A DNA stretch of 64,000 nt from Mycobacterium sp. GTDB taxonomy: Bacteria > Actinomycetota > Actinomycetes > Mycobacteriales > Mycobacteriaceae. The notes under the pieces were generated by a model, which was not told where the DNA came from, ran no database searches, and worked only from the letters and a program-made list of their open reading frames with translations. Position 1 is the stretch's first letter, and each line of letters starts with the position of its first letter. The position numbers and the translations under genes are program-made. Of this stretch, positions 47,148 to 56,142 are shown in pieces. The stretch lies in contig RXJD01000005.1 in NCBI GenBank assembly GCA_003987775.1, positions 58,954 through 122,953 on the forward strand, written 5' to 3'.

Positions 47148-48236
47148 TCAGCGGATCGTACCTGCGCCCGGGATGAGGGGCAGATCCAGCGCGGTCACCC
47201 AGCCCGGCGACAGCTCGTTGACCGCGGGAACGGCGTTGAGCGCCCGCAGGCCGGTGGCCAGGCATCCGGCGGCCGCAGCGTCGCGGCCCGAGCCGTCGGT
47301 GAAGCGGAACGCGGTTTCCTGGAAGATACTGGGGGTTCCTTCGATGTCCACCCGGTACACGTCGTTGTCGTGGCCGGTCGGCCAGTCCGGGGCAGCGTCG
47401 AGCCCGATCCGGTTGACGTGCTCGAGCTGGATCCGCGTCTCCCCCCGGTAGAGGCCGTTGATGGTGAACCGGACGGCGGCGACGTTGCCCGCCTTGATCA
47501 CGCCCTTGGCCGACGGGCGGTCAGTAGGAGTCACCCACTTGTCCCAGGTGGTGGTCATCTCGTCGAGCATGATTCCGGCGGCGTGCGCGATCATCGGAAC
47601 GGTGGCGCCCCACGCGAAGATCAGCACGTCGCGGTTTTCCAGCATCGGGCTGAACTCGGGTTCGCGGCCGATGCCCATCTCCCGCTCATAGTCGCCTTCA
47701 TAGTTGGTGTAGTCCAGCAACTCCGAGGCGCGCACCCGCTTCACTTCGGAGCACAGGCCCATCAAGGTCATCGGGAACAGGTCGTTGGCGAAGCCGGGGT
47801 CGATGCCGGTGGTGAAACAGGACGACTCCCCCAGCTCGCAGGCCTGGGTGATCGGGGTGATCCAGTTCGGCGGGTTCTGCGGCATGGTCGGCCAGATCCA
47901 CGGCGTCATCGCCGTGGAGCACACGTCGATACCGGCCCGCAGGAACCGGGTGATCAACGAGATGTTGTCCTTGGCGTGCATCGCCGTCGGGCCGTAGTGC
48001 ACCAGAGCGTCGGGTTTGAGCGCGATCAGCGCGTCGACGTCGTCGGTGGCGGTGACGCCGACCGGTTCGGCCATGCCGCAGATGTCGCCCACGTCGCGGC
48101 CGACCTTGTCCGGGTTGCTGACGCCCACACCGACCAGCTCGAACAACGGATGCTTGACGATCTCGGGGATCACCATCCGCCCCACGAAGCCGGTGCCCCA
48201 CACCACCACTCGCTTAACGCCACTCTGCGTCATCAA
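47148..48236 (-). CDS. NAD(P)-dependent dehydrogenase, dihydrodipicolinate-reductase-like
   Basis: A 362-residue oxidoreductase of the DapB-N / 2,4-diaminopentanoate-dehydrogenase-like family widespread in mycobacteria. KRVVVWGTGFVGRMVIPEIVKHP is the Rossmann motif, followed by GVGVSNPDKVGRDVGDI. The middle and C-terminal parts (TTGIDPGFANDLFPMTLMGLC, YRVDIEGTPSIFQETAFRF) match that group rather than true DapB. The ligand is unknown. MT at the start gives two possible ATG/GTG choices a codon apart. Confidence 0.82.
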   Translation of the reverse strand: MMTQSGVKRVVVWGTGFVGRMVIPEIVKHPLFELVGVGVSNPDKVGRDVGDICGMAEPVGVTATDDVDALIALKPDALVHYGPTAMHAKDNISLITRFLRAGIDVCSTAMTPWIWPTMPQNPPNWITPITQACELGESSCFTTGIDPGFANDLFPMTLMGLCSEVKRVRASELLDYTNYEGDYEREMGIGREPEFSPMLENRDVLIFAWGATVPMIAHAAGIMLDEMTTTWDKWVTPTDRPSAKGVIKAGNVAAVRFTINGLYRGETRIQLEHVNRIGLDAAPDWPTGHDNDVYRVDIEGTPSIFQETAFRFTDGSGRDAAAAGCLATGLRALNAVPAVNELSPGWVTALDLPLIPGAGTIR

Positions 48237-48302
48237 TCGGCCACCTCTTTCGTTTATCGCTTCACCCTAAGCGGGCAGCCAGGGGACATCTAGCATCGGA
48301 CC

Positions 48303-48632
48303 GTGCGAGCGGTCCCGGCGTTGAGCCCGTGGCGGTTCGTCGACGCGACAGGACTGGTGGTCGCGGTGGTCACCGACATCGGCGAGGCCGCGGCGCTCGC
48401 CTCCGGTTGGCGCTACGACCGGTTCGGTGCCAAAACCCTTGTCGCACTGCCGGTCCTGTCCATCCTGGTGGCCCTGACGGCGTTCGGTCGCAGTGTTGCG
48501 CTGGTGATCGCAGGCGCTCTGCTGTGGGGCGCCGCCGTGGGGATCCAGGAGTCGGCCCTGCGCGCGGTGGTCGCCGACCTGGTGATGGCTCCGGTCAAAG
48601 CGGGCAAACCTCTGGTGTGGCGCCGCGGGTGA
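48303..48632 (+). pseudogene. Remnant of an MFS transporter gene
   Basis: A 109-residue open frame whose middle, ALASGWRYDRFGAKTLVALPVLSILVALTAFGRS, then IAGALLWGAAVGIQESALRAVVADLV, is a typical MFS block (motif A-like loop and the next helices). A full transporter has about 400 residues; here both flanks are lost and the last residues (MAPVKAGKPLVWRRG) leave the family pattern. In M. tuberculosis a complete MFS gene (Rv2265) stands at this position, so this is best read as its deleted remnant. Confidence 0.7.
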
Positions 48633-48639
48633 TGACACG

Positions 48640-49005
48640 ATGACAACCATGACCATCCGTCGCGCAGCTTCGATCCTGATTGCCACCGGCACCGCCTTCG
48701 GGGCCACCTACGGTGTGGCGCACGCGGATCCTTTCAAGCCACCGGGTGCCTTCCCCCAGGTCCACTATGAGGTCAGCGGCACCGGCATGGCCGAATACAT
48801 CTCGTACCAGACGCAATCCGGACAGCAGCGGGCCGTCAATGTGCCGTTGCCCTGGTCCACGGACTTCCAGGGTTTCGGCGGTCAGGTCTACGTGTTGAGC
48901 GCGCAGGGGCAGGGCACCATCGCCTGCAAGATCGTGTTGGACGGCAACGTGGTCAATGACGCGCACTCGACAGGGGCGCCGGGAAAGGCCATCTGCTCGC
49001 ACTGA
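48640..49005 (+). CDS. Secreted MmpS-like small protein
   Basis: A 121-residue exported protein. MTTMTIRRAASILIATGTAFGATYGVAHA is a cleavable Sec signal peptide with AHA before ADP. The mature part, VHYEVSGTGMAEYISYQ, then VPLPWSTDF and SAQGQGTIACKIVLDGNVVNDAHSTG, follows the extracellular beta-sandwich pattern of MmpS proteins with the two conserved cysteines (C109, C119). Unlike MmpS4/5 it has no retained N-terminal anchor and no mmpL next to it. The nearest MmpL here is 11 kb away. A lipid-carrier role is possible. Confidence 0.75.
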   Translation: MTTMTIRRAASILIATGTAFGATYGVAHADPFKPPGAFPQVHYEVSGTGMAEYISYQTQSGQQRAVNVPLPWSTDFQGFGGQVYVLSAQGQGTIACKIVLDGNVVNDAHSTGAPGKAICSH

Positions 49006-49064
49006 CACGGTCTAGGCTCGCCGGTGGCACACCTCCTCAACGGTGAGGGGGCAAAGGAGGATGC

Positions 49065-50369
49065 ATGAACCTCAAGACTGACGCGCACTCGGGCCTCAAG
49101 CCCAAGGTGAACGGGACGCCGCCGCCGGAGATTCCGCTGGCCGACATCGCGCTGGGTTCGCTGGACTTCTGGGCCCTCGACGACGACTATCGCGACGGCG
49201 CCTTTGCCACTCTGCGCCGCGAGGCCCCCATTTCGTTCTGGCCCGCGATCGAGATGGAAGGGTTCACCGGCGGCAACGGGCACTGGGCGCTGACCAGGCT
49301 GGACGACGTGTTCTTCGCCAGCCGCCATCCAGAGGTCTTCAGCTCCAGCCCGAACATCACCATCAACGACCAGACGCCGGAACTGGCCGAGTACTTCGGT
49401 TCGATGATCGTGATGGACGATCCGCGTCACCAACGGCTGCGCTCCATCGTCAGCCGGGCCTTCACCCCGAAGGTGGTGGCACGCATCGAGGCGTCGGTGC
49501 GCGACCGCGCGCACCAGTTGGTGACGTCGATGATGGCCAATCACCCCGACCGGCAGGCCGACCTGGTCAGCGAGATCGCCGGACCGCTGCCACTGCAGAT
49601 CATCTGCGACATGATGGGCATCCCCGAGGAAGACCACCAGAAGATCTTCCACTGGACCAATGTCATCCTCGGCTTCGGCGATCCCGACCTGGCCACCGAT
49701 TTCGGTGAGTTTCTTCAGGTTTCGATGGACATCGGCGCGTACGCCACCGCGATGGCCGACGACCGGCGCAGCGCGCGGGTAGAGCATCACGACGACCTGA
49801 CCACCGCGCTGGTGGAAGCCGAGGTCAACGGCGAGCGCCTCTCGTCGTCGGAGATCGCGATGTTCTTCATCCTGCTGGTGGTGGCCGGCAACGAGACCAC
49901 CCGCAACGCGATCAGCCACGGGGTGCTCGCGCTGTCGCGCTATCCCGAGGAGCGGGACAAGTGGTGGGCCGACTACGAGGGCCTGGCCCACACCGCGACC
50001 GAGGAGATCGTGCGGTGGGCCTCACCGGTGGTGTACATGCGCCGCACGCTGACCCGCGATTTCGAGCTGTCCGGCACGAAACTGGCTGAGGGCGACAAGG
50101 TTACGCTGTGGTACTGCTCGGCCAACCGGGACGAGTCGAAGTTCGCCGACCCGTGGCGGTTCGACGTGGCACGCAACCCCAACCCGCATGTCGGGTTCGG
50201 CGGTGGCGGTGCTCACTTCTGCCTGGGCGCCAACCTGGCCCGCCGCGAGATCCGGGTGGTGTTCGACGAGTTGCGCCGCGAGATGCCGGAGATCGTGGCC
50301 ACGGCCGAGCCGCGCCGACTGCTGTCACAGTTCATCCACGGCATCAAGGTGTTGCCGGTCACCTGGTAG
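49065..50369 (+). CDS. cyp124: CYP124, omega-hydroxylating cytochrome P450
   Basis: A 434-residue P450 closely matching M. tuberculosis CYP124: NGTPPPEIPLADIALGSLDFWALDDD, SSSPNITINDQTPELAEYFGSMIV, and the C-terminal LLSQFIHGIKVLPVTW. The I-helix is VVAGNETTRNAI, the ExxR is EEIVR, and GFGGGGAHFCLGANLARRE holds the haem thiolate Cys386. CYP124 omega-hydroxylates methyl-branched lipids and the cholesterol side chain, with electrons from ferredoxin. AAAGGAGG upstream gives a strong ribosome site. It overlaps the convergent methyltransferase by 11 bp. Confidence 0.96.
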   Translation: MNLKTDAHSGLKPKVNGTPPPEIPLADIALGSLDFWALDDDYRDGAFATLRREAPISFWPAIEMEGFTGGNGHWALTRLDDVFFASRHPEVFSSSPNITINDQTPELAEYFGSMIVMDDPRHQRLRSIVSRAFTPKVVARIEASVRDRAHQLVTSMMANHPDRQADLVSEIAGPLPLQIICDMMGIPEEDHQKIFHWTNVILGFGDPDLATDFGEFLQVSMDIGAYATAMADDRRSARVEHHDDLTTALVEAEVNGERLSSSEIAMFFILLVVAGNETTRNAISHGVLALSRYPEERDKWWADYEGLAHTATEEIVRWASPVVYMRRTLTRDFELSGTKLAEGDKVTLWYCSANRDESKFADPWRFDVARNPNPHVGFGGGGAHFCLGANLARREIRVVFDELRREMPEIVATAEPRRLLSQFIHGIKVLPVTW

Positions 50370-50961
50370 CGGGTCCTGCCTCCAGGTCATAGATGTACAG
50401 CACCCGCGGATAGACCGTCAGCCACTGCGGTGGTTGCGGAATTCGTTGCACACCAGTCGCTTTGGTGGCAAGCCAGGCCAGCGCCTGCCGGTATTCGTCG
50501 AGGCGTGCCGGACGGGACGGGTACCGGTGGTAGCGCGCGAAGGCCTGCACGTGCGCCTGCAATGCGAGCTTGCCGACCAACCCCTCAGGCATGTCTTCGA
50601 ACACGATGACACGCCGGCGTGCCACGCGGTCACACTCGGCGATCAGCCGGACCGGGTCGTGGCTGTGGTGCAGCACCTCGCTGAGGATCACGTGGTCAAA
50701 GGAGTTGTCGGAGAACGGGATCGATGTTCCGTCGAACTCGGTGAAGGAGATGTCGGCCTGCCGGGCGTCCTTGACGTCGATGCCGGTTGGGACCGCCCCG
50801 TACATCTCCCGCAGGTAGGACGAGAGAAGTCCGGTCCCGCAACCGACGTCGAGGACGCTGTCGCCGCGGCCGACGTAATCGGCGAGGGATTCGGCCTGTT
50901 CGCGTAACCGCACGGCGGGCTGCATGACGTGCTGGGCTTCGGAGAGGCGGCGGCGGAACAT
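50359..50961 (-). CDS. Class I SAM-dependent methyltransferase
   Basis: A 200-residue methyltransferase. DSVLDVGCGTGLLSSYLREMYGAVPTGIDVKD is motif I with the acidic loop, and NSFDHVILSEVLHHSHDPVRLIAE motif IV of the UbiE/Methyltransf_11 type. The C-terminal stretch (QPPQWLTVYPRVLYIYDLE) is family-specific. The substrate is not predictable from sequence. The 3' end overlaps cyp124 on the opposite strand, so strong transcription of one may interfere with the other. Confidence 0.85.
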   Translation of the reverse strand: MFRRRLSEAQHVMQPAVRLREQAESLADYVGRGDSVLDVGCGTGLLSSYLREMYGAVPTGIDVKDARQADISFTEFDGTSIPFSDNSFDHVILSEVLHHSHDPVRLIAECDRVARRRVIVFEDMPEGLVGKLALQAHVQAFARYHRYPSRPARLDEYRQALAWLATKATGVQRIPQPPQWLTVYPRVLYIYDLEAGPATR

Positions 50962-51046
50962 CTCGGCTCAACCTAGCACGCGCGAAAGCGCTTCCCGGCC
51001 GGCGTTGTGCGCCTAGACTCCCGCTGCGGAGGAGGGTGCCGGGTTC

Positions 51047-52366
51047 GTGAACGTCAGACGTATCGCGTTCGCGTGCATGGTGGGTACCACCGTCGAGTTC
51101 TACGATTTCTACATCTACGGCACCGCCGCGGCGTTGACGTTCCCCAAGGTCTTCTTCCCGGACCTCAGCCCCGGTCTGGCCACGGTCGCCTCGATGGGCA
51201 CCTTCGCCGCCGCGTTCGTGTCCCGTCCCGTGGGCGGCGCGGTGTTCGGCCACTTCGGTGACCGCATCGGACGCAAGGCGACCCTGGTCGCCACGTTGCT
51301 GATCATGGGTTTGTCCACGGTGGCGGTGGGCCTTACCCCGGGTGCCGCCACGATCGGTGTGGCGGCGCCGTTGATCGTGCTGACGCTGCGCCTGTTGCAG
51401 GGCATCGCGGTCGGTGGCGAGTGGGCCGGGTCGGCGTTGCTGGCCGCCGAATACGCGCCGACGGACCAGCGCGGCCGCTACGGCGTGTTCACGGCGATCG
51501 GTGCCGGGATCGCGATGGTGCTGACCGGCGTGACTTTCCTGCTCGTCAACGCCACCGTCGGGGAGACGAGTCCGGCGTTCCAGAACTGGGGATGGCGAAT
51601 CCCGTTCCTGCTCAGTGGGTTACTGGTGGCGTTCGCGTTGTACGTGCGGGTCAGCATCGAGGAGACCCCGGTATTCGCGAAGCAGAACGCGCCACCGCGG
51701 GTGCCGCTCGCCGACGTCCTGCGCCGGCAGTGGCGCGCGGTGTTGCTGGCGTCAGGCAGCTTCGTCGCGCTGTTCGCCTTTGTCTTCATGGCGGGCACCT
51801 ATCTGACCGGTTATGCCCACAGCCAGTTAGGGCTCTCCCGCACCGCGATCCTGGTCGCCGGATTACTCGGCGGGCTGGCGTGGACGGTGGTGGTCCCGGT
51901 GTCGGCCCGGATGTCCGACCGGGTCGGGCGCCGTCCCGTCATCCTGTCCGGCTGGGCAGTCGCGTTGCCGTGGTCGTTCGCCGTGCTGCCGTTGATCGAT
52001 GTCGGCACCCCGATGCTGTTCGCGGCGGCGATCGTGGGCACCTATGCGATCGCCGCGTTCGCCTACGCCCCGATGACGTCGTTTGTGCCTGAGCTGTTCA
52101 CGACCTCGCACCGATACACCGGCGCCGGGCTGGCGATCAACGTCTCCGGCATCCTCGGCGGCGCCGTTCCGCCGCTGATCGCCGAACCGCTGAGCGCGCG
52201 CTACGGCAGCTGGGCCATCGGGCTCATGCTGGCGGTGCTGGTGGTCGTCAGCCTCTGGTGTACCTATCGGCTGCCGGAGACCCGGGGCACGTCGCTGACC
52301 GACGTGAACTCGGCGCCGTCACGTTCCGGCCGGGCTCACGCCGAGCTGCGCCGCGGACGCCGGTGA
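51047..52366 (+). CDS. MFS transporter, metabolite:H+ symporter (MHS) type
   Basis: A 439-residue 12-TM carrier. FACMVGTTVEFYDFYIYGTAAALTFPKVFFP is the characteristic MHS start; FGDRIGRKATLV is motif A, and LLQGIAVGGEWAGSALLAAEYAP and QNWGWRIPFLLSG are further MHS signatures (shikimate, proline/betaine and dicarboxylate carriers). RMSDRVGRRPVILSG is the second motif A. It probably imports a small organic acid or zwitterion with protons. The last 48 bp overlap the convergent channel gene. Confidence 0.9.
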   Translation: MNVRRIAFACMVGTTVEFYDFYIYGTAAALTFPKVFFPDLSPGLATVASMGTFAAAFVSRPVGGAVFGHFGDRIGRKATLVATLLIMGLSTVAVGLTPGAATIGVAAPLIVLTLRLLQGIAVGGEWAGSALLAAEYAPTDQRGRYGVFTAIGAGIAMVLTGVTFLLVNATVGETSPAFQNWGWRIPFLLSGLLVAFALYVRVSIEETPVFAKQNAPPRVPLADVLRRQWRAVLLASGSFVALFAFVFMAGTYLTGYAHSQLGLSRTAILVAGLLGGLAWTVVVPVSARMSDRVGRRPVILSGWAVALPWSFAVLPLIDVGTPMLFAAAIVGTYAIAAFAYAPMTSFVPELFTTSHRYTGAGLAINVSGILGGAVPPLIAEPLSARYGSWAIGLMLAVLVVVSLWCTYRLPETRGTSLTDVNSAPSRSGRAHAELRRGRR

Positions 52367-53113
52367 ATGGCCGGCCAGGTGCCCGCCCGACGTCGCCCGT
52401 AGCTGCTCGGCCAGCTCCCGGATCTCACCGCGCAGCTCCTCGATCTGCGCGGCCGTCGCCGTCTGCGTCGCGGCATCGGTTTCGGAGACCCGCTGCACGA
52501 TCCAGGAGGCCAGCGATCCGGTCACCACACCGATCAGCGTGATGCCGCCCATCATCAGCAGGACCGCGACGACGCGGCCGGTGACGGTCAGCGGATACAG
52601 ATTGCCGTAGCCCACCGTGGTCACCGTGGTAATCGCCCACCACACGGCCTTGCCGAAGCTGTTGATGGTGGTGCCGACCTGCTGGCGTTCGGCGTCCAGC
52701 ACGGCCAGCGCGCCGGTGTAGACCAGCAGCAGCACCCCGGACACCGTGTAGATCAGGATCTGGCCGCGCACGGCATGGCCGACGGCCTTCTGCAGCACCC
52801 CCAGCAGCACGATCAGGCGCACCATCCGCAGCGGTCGCAGAAACGGCAGCACGACGATCACCAGGTCGAGGATGTGCAGCAGAAACCATTCCCGCCGGTT
52901 GTCCGCCAGCACCAGGCGGGCGAAGTAGTCCCCGACGAACAGTGCCCAGGCAATCCAGCACAGCAGCCACAGGATGCGCGCCTCCGAACCATGCGGGCGG
53001 GCCAGGATCTGCACCGAGTACATGATCAGGAAGGCGACGGCCACGATGGCCAGTGGCCACTCGGTGCGCTGCCTCCACATCTGTTCCTTGGAGAGAGAGT
53101 GCATATGCCTCAC
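52319..53113 (-). CDS. Voltage-gated-type potassium channel
   Basis: A 264-residue six-TM cation channel. S1-S3 occupy roughly residues 20-90; RPLRMVRL (93-100) is a short S4-like segment with Arg every third residue; the pore loop is WWAITTVTTVGYGN with the K+ filter TVGYG (166-170). S6 (VVAVLLMMGGITLIGVVTGSLASWI) leads to a cytoplasmic coiled coil (AAQIEELRGEIRELAEQL) suited to tetramerisation. No RCK domain is present. The GTG start overlaps the HAD gene's stop (GTGA). ATG 53104 is an alternative start. Confidence 0.92.
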   Translation of the reverse strand: MRHMHSLSKEQMWRQRTEWPLAIVAVAFLIMYSVQILARPHGSEARILWLLCWIAWALFVGDYFARLVLADNRREWFLLHILDLVIVVLPFLRPLRMVRLIVLLGVLQKAVGHAVRGQILIYTVSGVLLLVYTGALAVLDAERQQVGTTINSFGKAVWWAITTVTTVGYGNLYPLTVTGRVVAVLLMMGGITLIGVVTGSLASWIVQRVSETDAATQTATAAQIEELRGEIRELAEQLRATSGGHLAGHSPASAAQLGVSPAGT

Positions 53114-53808
53114 CCTACGAGCTGGTCGGCCAGGTCAACGAAATCACAAGCGTTGACGTCGAACTCGTCCTCGTAGGCGACGTCCGCCACACCGTCGGCG
53201 CCGAACTCGAGTGGCCGGGCGACGAAGGCGGTCTGAAAACCGAGCCGCGCGGCCGCGCGCAGGTCGTATTTGTGGCTGGCCACCATCATGATGTCGCCGG
53301 GCGGCAGGCCGAGGTAGGTGGCGGCCATCCGGTAGGCGGCCGGGTCGGGTTTGAAGACCCCGGCCATCTCCGCGGTGAAGATCGCGTCCCAGGGCAGGCC
53401 GGCGCGCTTGGAGATGTTGATCACCGCGCTGACGTCGGCGTTCGACAGGGTCGCCAGCAGGTACGCGCGGCGCAGCCGGGTCAGCCCCGGCACGACGTCC
53501 GGCCAGGGCCGCAGGCGCTGCCAGGCCAGCGCGAGGTCGTCACGCTCGTCGGGTGTCAGGGCGGTGAAGCCGGCGTCGGCCAGGACGTTGTCGAGCACGT
53601 CCCGGTAGACGGAGTGGACCGAGAGCCAGGCCCCGTGGCGCGGAGTGTGGTTCAGCGCCGCGAAGTAGCCGGCGCGCCAACGCCGCACGACCTCCGGCCA
53701 GTCCACCCCGGCGTCCCGGCCGGCGCTGATCCGGCGCGCGTCGTCGCACACCGTGGAGTGAAAGTCGGTCGCGGTTCCCTGGACATCGAATAACAGCGCC
53801 TTGAGCAC
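53110..53808 (-). CDS. HAD-superfamily hydrolase, haloacid-dehalogenase type II
   Basis: A 232-residue HAD protein. [12 protein letters not shown] gives nucleophile Asp8 in the D-x-x-G-T form found in L-2-haloacid dehalogenases; LLATLSNAD is motif [12 protein letters not shown] holds the motif III Lys, and [18 protein letters not shown] motif IV. The GTG at 53808 is chosen because homology begins there; the long upstream open frame runs antisense to a DUF202 gene. It shares 4 nt with the channel gene downstream, so the two are probably cotranscribed. The substrate could be a haloacid or a phosphate ester. Confidence 0.85.
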   Translation of the reverse strand: MLKALLFDVQGTATDFHSTVCDDARRISAGRDAGVDWPEVVRRWRAGYFAALNHTPRHGAWLSVHSVYRDVLDNVLADAGFTALTPDERDDLALAWQRLRPWPDVVPGLTRLRRAYLLATLSNADVSAVINISKRAGLPWDAIFTAEMAGVFKPDPAAYRMAATYLGLPPGDIMMVASHKYDLRAAARLGFQTAFVARPLEFGADGVADVAYEDEFDVNACDFVDLADQLVG

Positions 53809-53823
53809 CCGACCGAATCTACG

Positions 53824-54207
53824 ATGTGCACCGTGCCCAGAGGCAAACCCGTGGAAGACAGCGTCGAAGAGATCGAGCCCGACTACCGTTTCACCCTCGC
53901 CAACGAGCGAACCTTCCTGGCCTGGCAGCGCACCGCGCTGGGTTTGCTGGCGGCCGCGGTCGCGTTGGTGAATTTCGTCCCGGAGCTGGTGGTGGTCGGC
54001 GCGCGCCGAACGATGGGTATCGGGTTGGCCGCGCTGGCGATCTCCACCAGCTGGACCGGTCTGCAGCGCTGGCGTCTGTCGCAGCGGGCCATGCGCCGAG
54101 GACAGCCGTTGCCACGGCACCCGTCACCGGGGCTGCTGGCGGTGGGCCTCATCGTGCTCGGCCTGATCACGCTCGCCATGGTGATCACCAAGGTGGTGAT
54201 GGGTTGA
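53824..54207 (+). CDS. DUF202 / YidH-type small membrane protein
   Basis: A 127-residue three-TM protein. After an acidic start, [33 protein letters not shown] is the DUF202 signature (NERTxLAWxRT), followed by two more helices ([17 protein letters not shown] and [22 protein letters not shown]). The function is not established; relatives include YidH and vacuolar-transporter-chaperone membrane domains. It precedes a second DUF202 gene with a TTGA overlap. Confidence 0.82.
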   Translation: MCTVPRGKPVEDSVEEIEPDYRFTLANERTFLAWQRTALGLLAAAVALVNFVPELVVVGARRTMGIGLAALAISTSWTGLQRWRLSQRAMRRGQPLPRHPSPGLLAVGLIVLGLITLAMVITKVVMG

Positions 54208-54524
54208 CCGAGCCGTTCAGCCCGGGCGGCCCCGCCGAACGGACGTCGCTGGCCTGGACCCGGACGTCGTTTGCGTTTCTGGTCAACGGAGTGCTGCTTG
54301 CGCTCAAGGACATTCATGGCGCCGGACAGCGAGTGGGGGCACTGGTGCCGGCCGGGGTGGCCTGTGTCGCCGCGTTGACCACCTACGTCATCGCGCGGCG
54401 CCGCCAGCACACGCTGGCTCAGCGCCCCTTGCCGTCGCCGATCACCGCTGCACGACAGGTGTACGTGGTCGGGTACGCGACGCTGGTGCTCGCCGTCACC
54501 ACCGCGATCACCCAACTGCTGTAA
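54204..54524 (+). CDS. Second DUF202 small membrane protein
   Basis: A 106-residue partner from a TTG start that overlaps the preceding stop. [26 protein letters not shown] carries the family motif; two further helices follow ([20 protein letters not shown] and [21 protein letters not shown]). Paired DUF202 proteins usually form one heteromeric unit; the pair here has the same layout as YidH-YidG. It converges with the kinase gene 10 bp on. Confidence 0.8.
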   Translation: MTEPFSPGGPAERTSLAWTRTSFAFLVNGVLLALKDIHGAGQRVGALVPAGVACVAALTTYVIARRRQHTLAQRPLPSPITAARQVYVVGYATLVLAVTTAITQLL

Positions 54525-54534
54525 CGGGATTCGG

Positions 54535-56094
54535 TTACCAGAGATAGACGACGGCGTCTTTGCCGCCGGTGCACCGGATCCATGGGTTGGCTCCGTCACC
54601 GGCGCACTGCATCAGAAAGTTCGCCGGAATCTTCGGATCGCAGTTCGCACCCGCGACCGTGAAGCAGTCCACGGCTCCGGGCGACGACACGGTGCGCGCG
54701 CCGTTAGTGGCGTTGTTATAGGTATTCCAGTACGCGTGCAGGACGGCGTTGGCGAAGTAGCACGACGTCTGCGGCGAGCCGCGACCGCCATGCGAGCCGT
54801 ACCCGGTCACGTTCATCTGGAAGCCCTGGTCGCAGCTCTGGTGGTTGGCGCTCTGGTCGGGGCCGGTCACCAGCGGCGGTGCGGCGTTGGTCGGCCGCGA
54901 CGGGATGGGCTCCGGGCTCACTGTGGACGTCTCGCCCGAGTACGGCGGGATGGTCGGCGGCACGGTGGCGGTCGACGCCGGCGGGGAGTCCTCCTTTTTC
55001 GCCAGCAGTCCGACGGCCACGCCGATGCCTCCCAACACCAGCACCGCAGTGGCCACGGTGACGAGCGGAACCAGCCAGCGACGTCCCGGCTTCGCTGGAG
55101 CTTCGGGGGCGACCACCGGCTGCGGGCCGGACTGGGGGAACGATTGCGGGAAAGGTTGCGGATAGACCGCCTGCATCGTCGGTGGTTGCGGTGGCGGCGG
55201 GGGCGGCCAGGAGGCGGGCCGGGTCGGGGTGGGGTCGCCCGGGATGACCGGGTCGACCGCGGTGCGAACTCCGCTGCGCAGCGCCCGTTCGGCCGCCCGC
55301 CCGAATGCCCCGGCGCTGCCGTACCGGTCGTCAGGCTCCTTGGCCATACCGCGCGCGATGACCTCGTCCAGAGCAGCCGGAACCCGCGGGTTGGCCAGGC
55401 TGGGCCGCGGGGGCGGTGCTGACAGGTGCGCGGCTACCAAAGCGCCCTGGGAATCGCCCGGGAACGGAGGCTGACCGGTCAGCGCTTCATAGAGCACGCA
55501 CGCCAGCGAGTAGATGTCGGCGGACGGCGTGATGTCGCTGTCAGAAAACCGTTCCGGTGCCATGTAGGCCCAGGAGCCGAGGCGCATGTTGGCAGCGGTG
55601 AGACGGGTGTGCTCCCCCATCGTTTCGGCGATGCCGAAATCGGCCAGGTAGGCGAAGTCGGCAGGGGTGACCAGGATGTTCTGCGGCTTGATGTCCCGGT
55701 GCACGAGTCCTTCGGCGTGCGCGGCATCCAGCGCGGCGGCGATCTGGGCGACGATGGCGACCGCCCGCTCCGGTTCCAGCGGCCCACTTGCCAGCAAGCC
55801 GTCCAGATCCTTGCCGCGGACCAGTCGCATGTCGATGAACAGCCTGCCGTCGATCTCCCCGAAGCCGTGAATCGGGATGACGTGTGGTTCCTGCAGGGTG
55901 GCCGCGGCGTGCGATTCACGCTCGAAACGGGTGCGGTATTGGCGGTCGTTGGCGAACTGGCTGTTCATGATCTTGAGCGCGACGGTGCGGCCGATCTGGT
56001 TATCGTAGGCCTCGTAAACCTCGCCCATGCCGCCCTTGCCGACGACGCCGGTGATCGTGTATTTGCCGAAAGTCGAGCCGACCTGCTGATCCAC
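54535..56094 (-). CDS. Transmembrane Ser/Thr protein kinase with Cys-containing ectodomain
   Basis: A 519-residue receptor-type kinase. The catalytic domain (about 10-270) has GKGGMGEVYEAYD (P-loop), VALK with Lys41, HRDIKPQN (132-139), DFG (152-154) and SWAYMAPERF. A Pro-rich juxtamembrane region precedes one TM helix (WLVPLVTVATAVLVLGGIGVAVGLL). The external domain of about 130 residues contains six cysteines (CDQGF, TSCYFANAV, VDCFTV, NCDP, MQCAG, RCTGG) and is probably disulfide-bonded. It should sense an envelope signal. Two further kinases lie within 8 kb. Confidence 0.93.
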   Translation of the reverse strand: MDQQVGSTFGKYTITGVVGKGGMGEVYEAYDNQIGRTVALKIMNSQFANDRQYRTRFERESHAAATLQEPHVIPIHGFGEIDGRLFIDMRLVRGKDLDGLLASGPLEPERAVAIVAQIAAALDAAHAEGLVHRDIKPQNILVTPADFAYLADFGIAETMGEHTRLTAANMRLGSWAYMAPERFSDSDITPSADIYSLACVLYEALTGQPPFPGDSQGALVAAHLSAPPPRPSLANPRVPAALDEVIARGMAKEPDDRYGSAGAFGRAAERALRSGVRTAVDPVIPGDPTPTRPASWPPPPPPQPPTMQAVYPQPFPQSFPQSGPQPVVAPEAPAKPGRRWLVPLVTVATAVLVLGGIGVAVGLLAKKEDSPPASTATVPPTIPPYSGETSTVSPEPIPSRPTNAAPPLVTGPDQSANHQSCDQGFQMNVTGYGSHGGRGSPQTSCYFANAVLHAYWNTYNNATNGARTVSSPGAVDCFTVAGANCDPKIPANFLMQCAGDGANPWIRCTGGKDAVVYLW

Positions 56095-56142
56095 CGCTGA
56101 AGCCCTCCTCCGTAGGGATTATGCGGCACGTTGCCGGGATGT

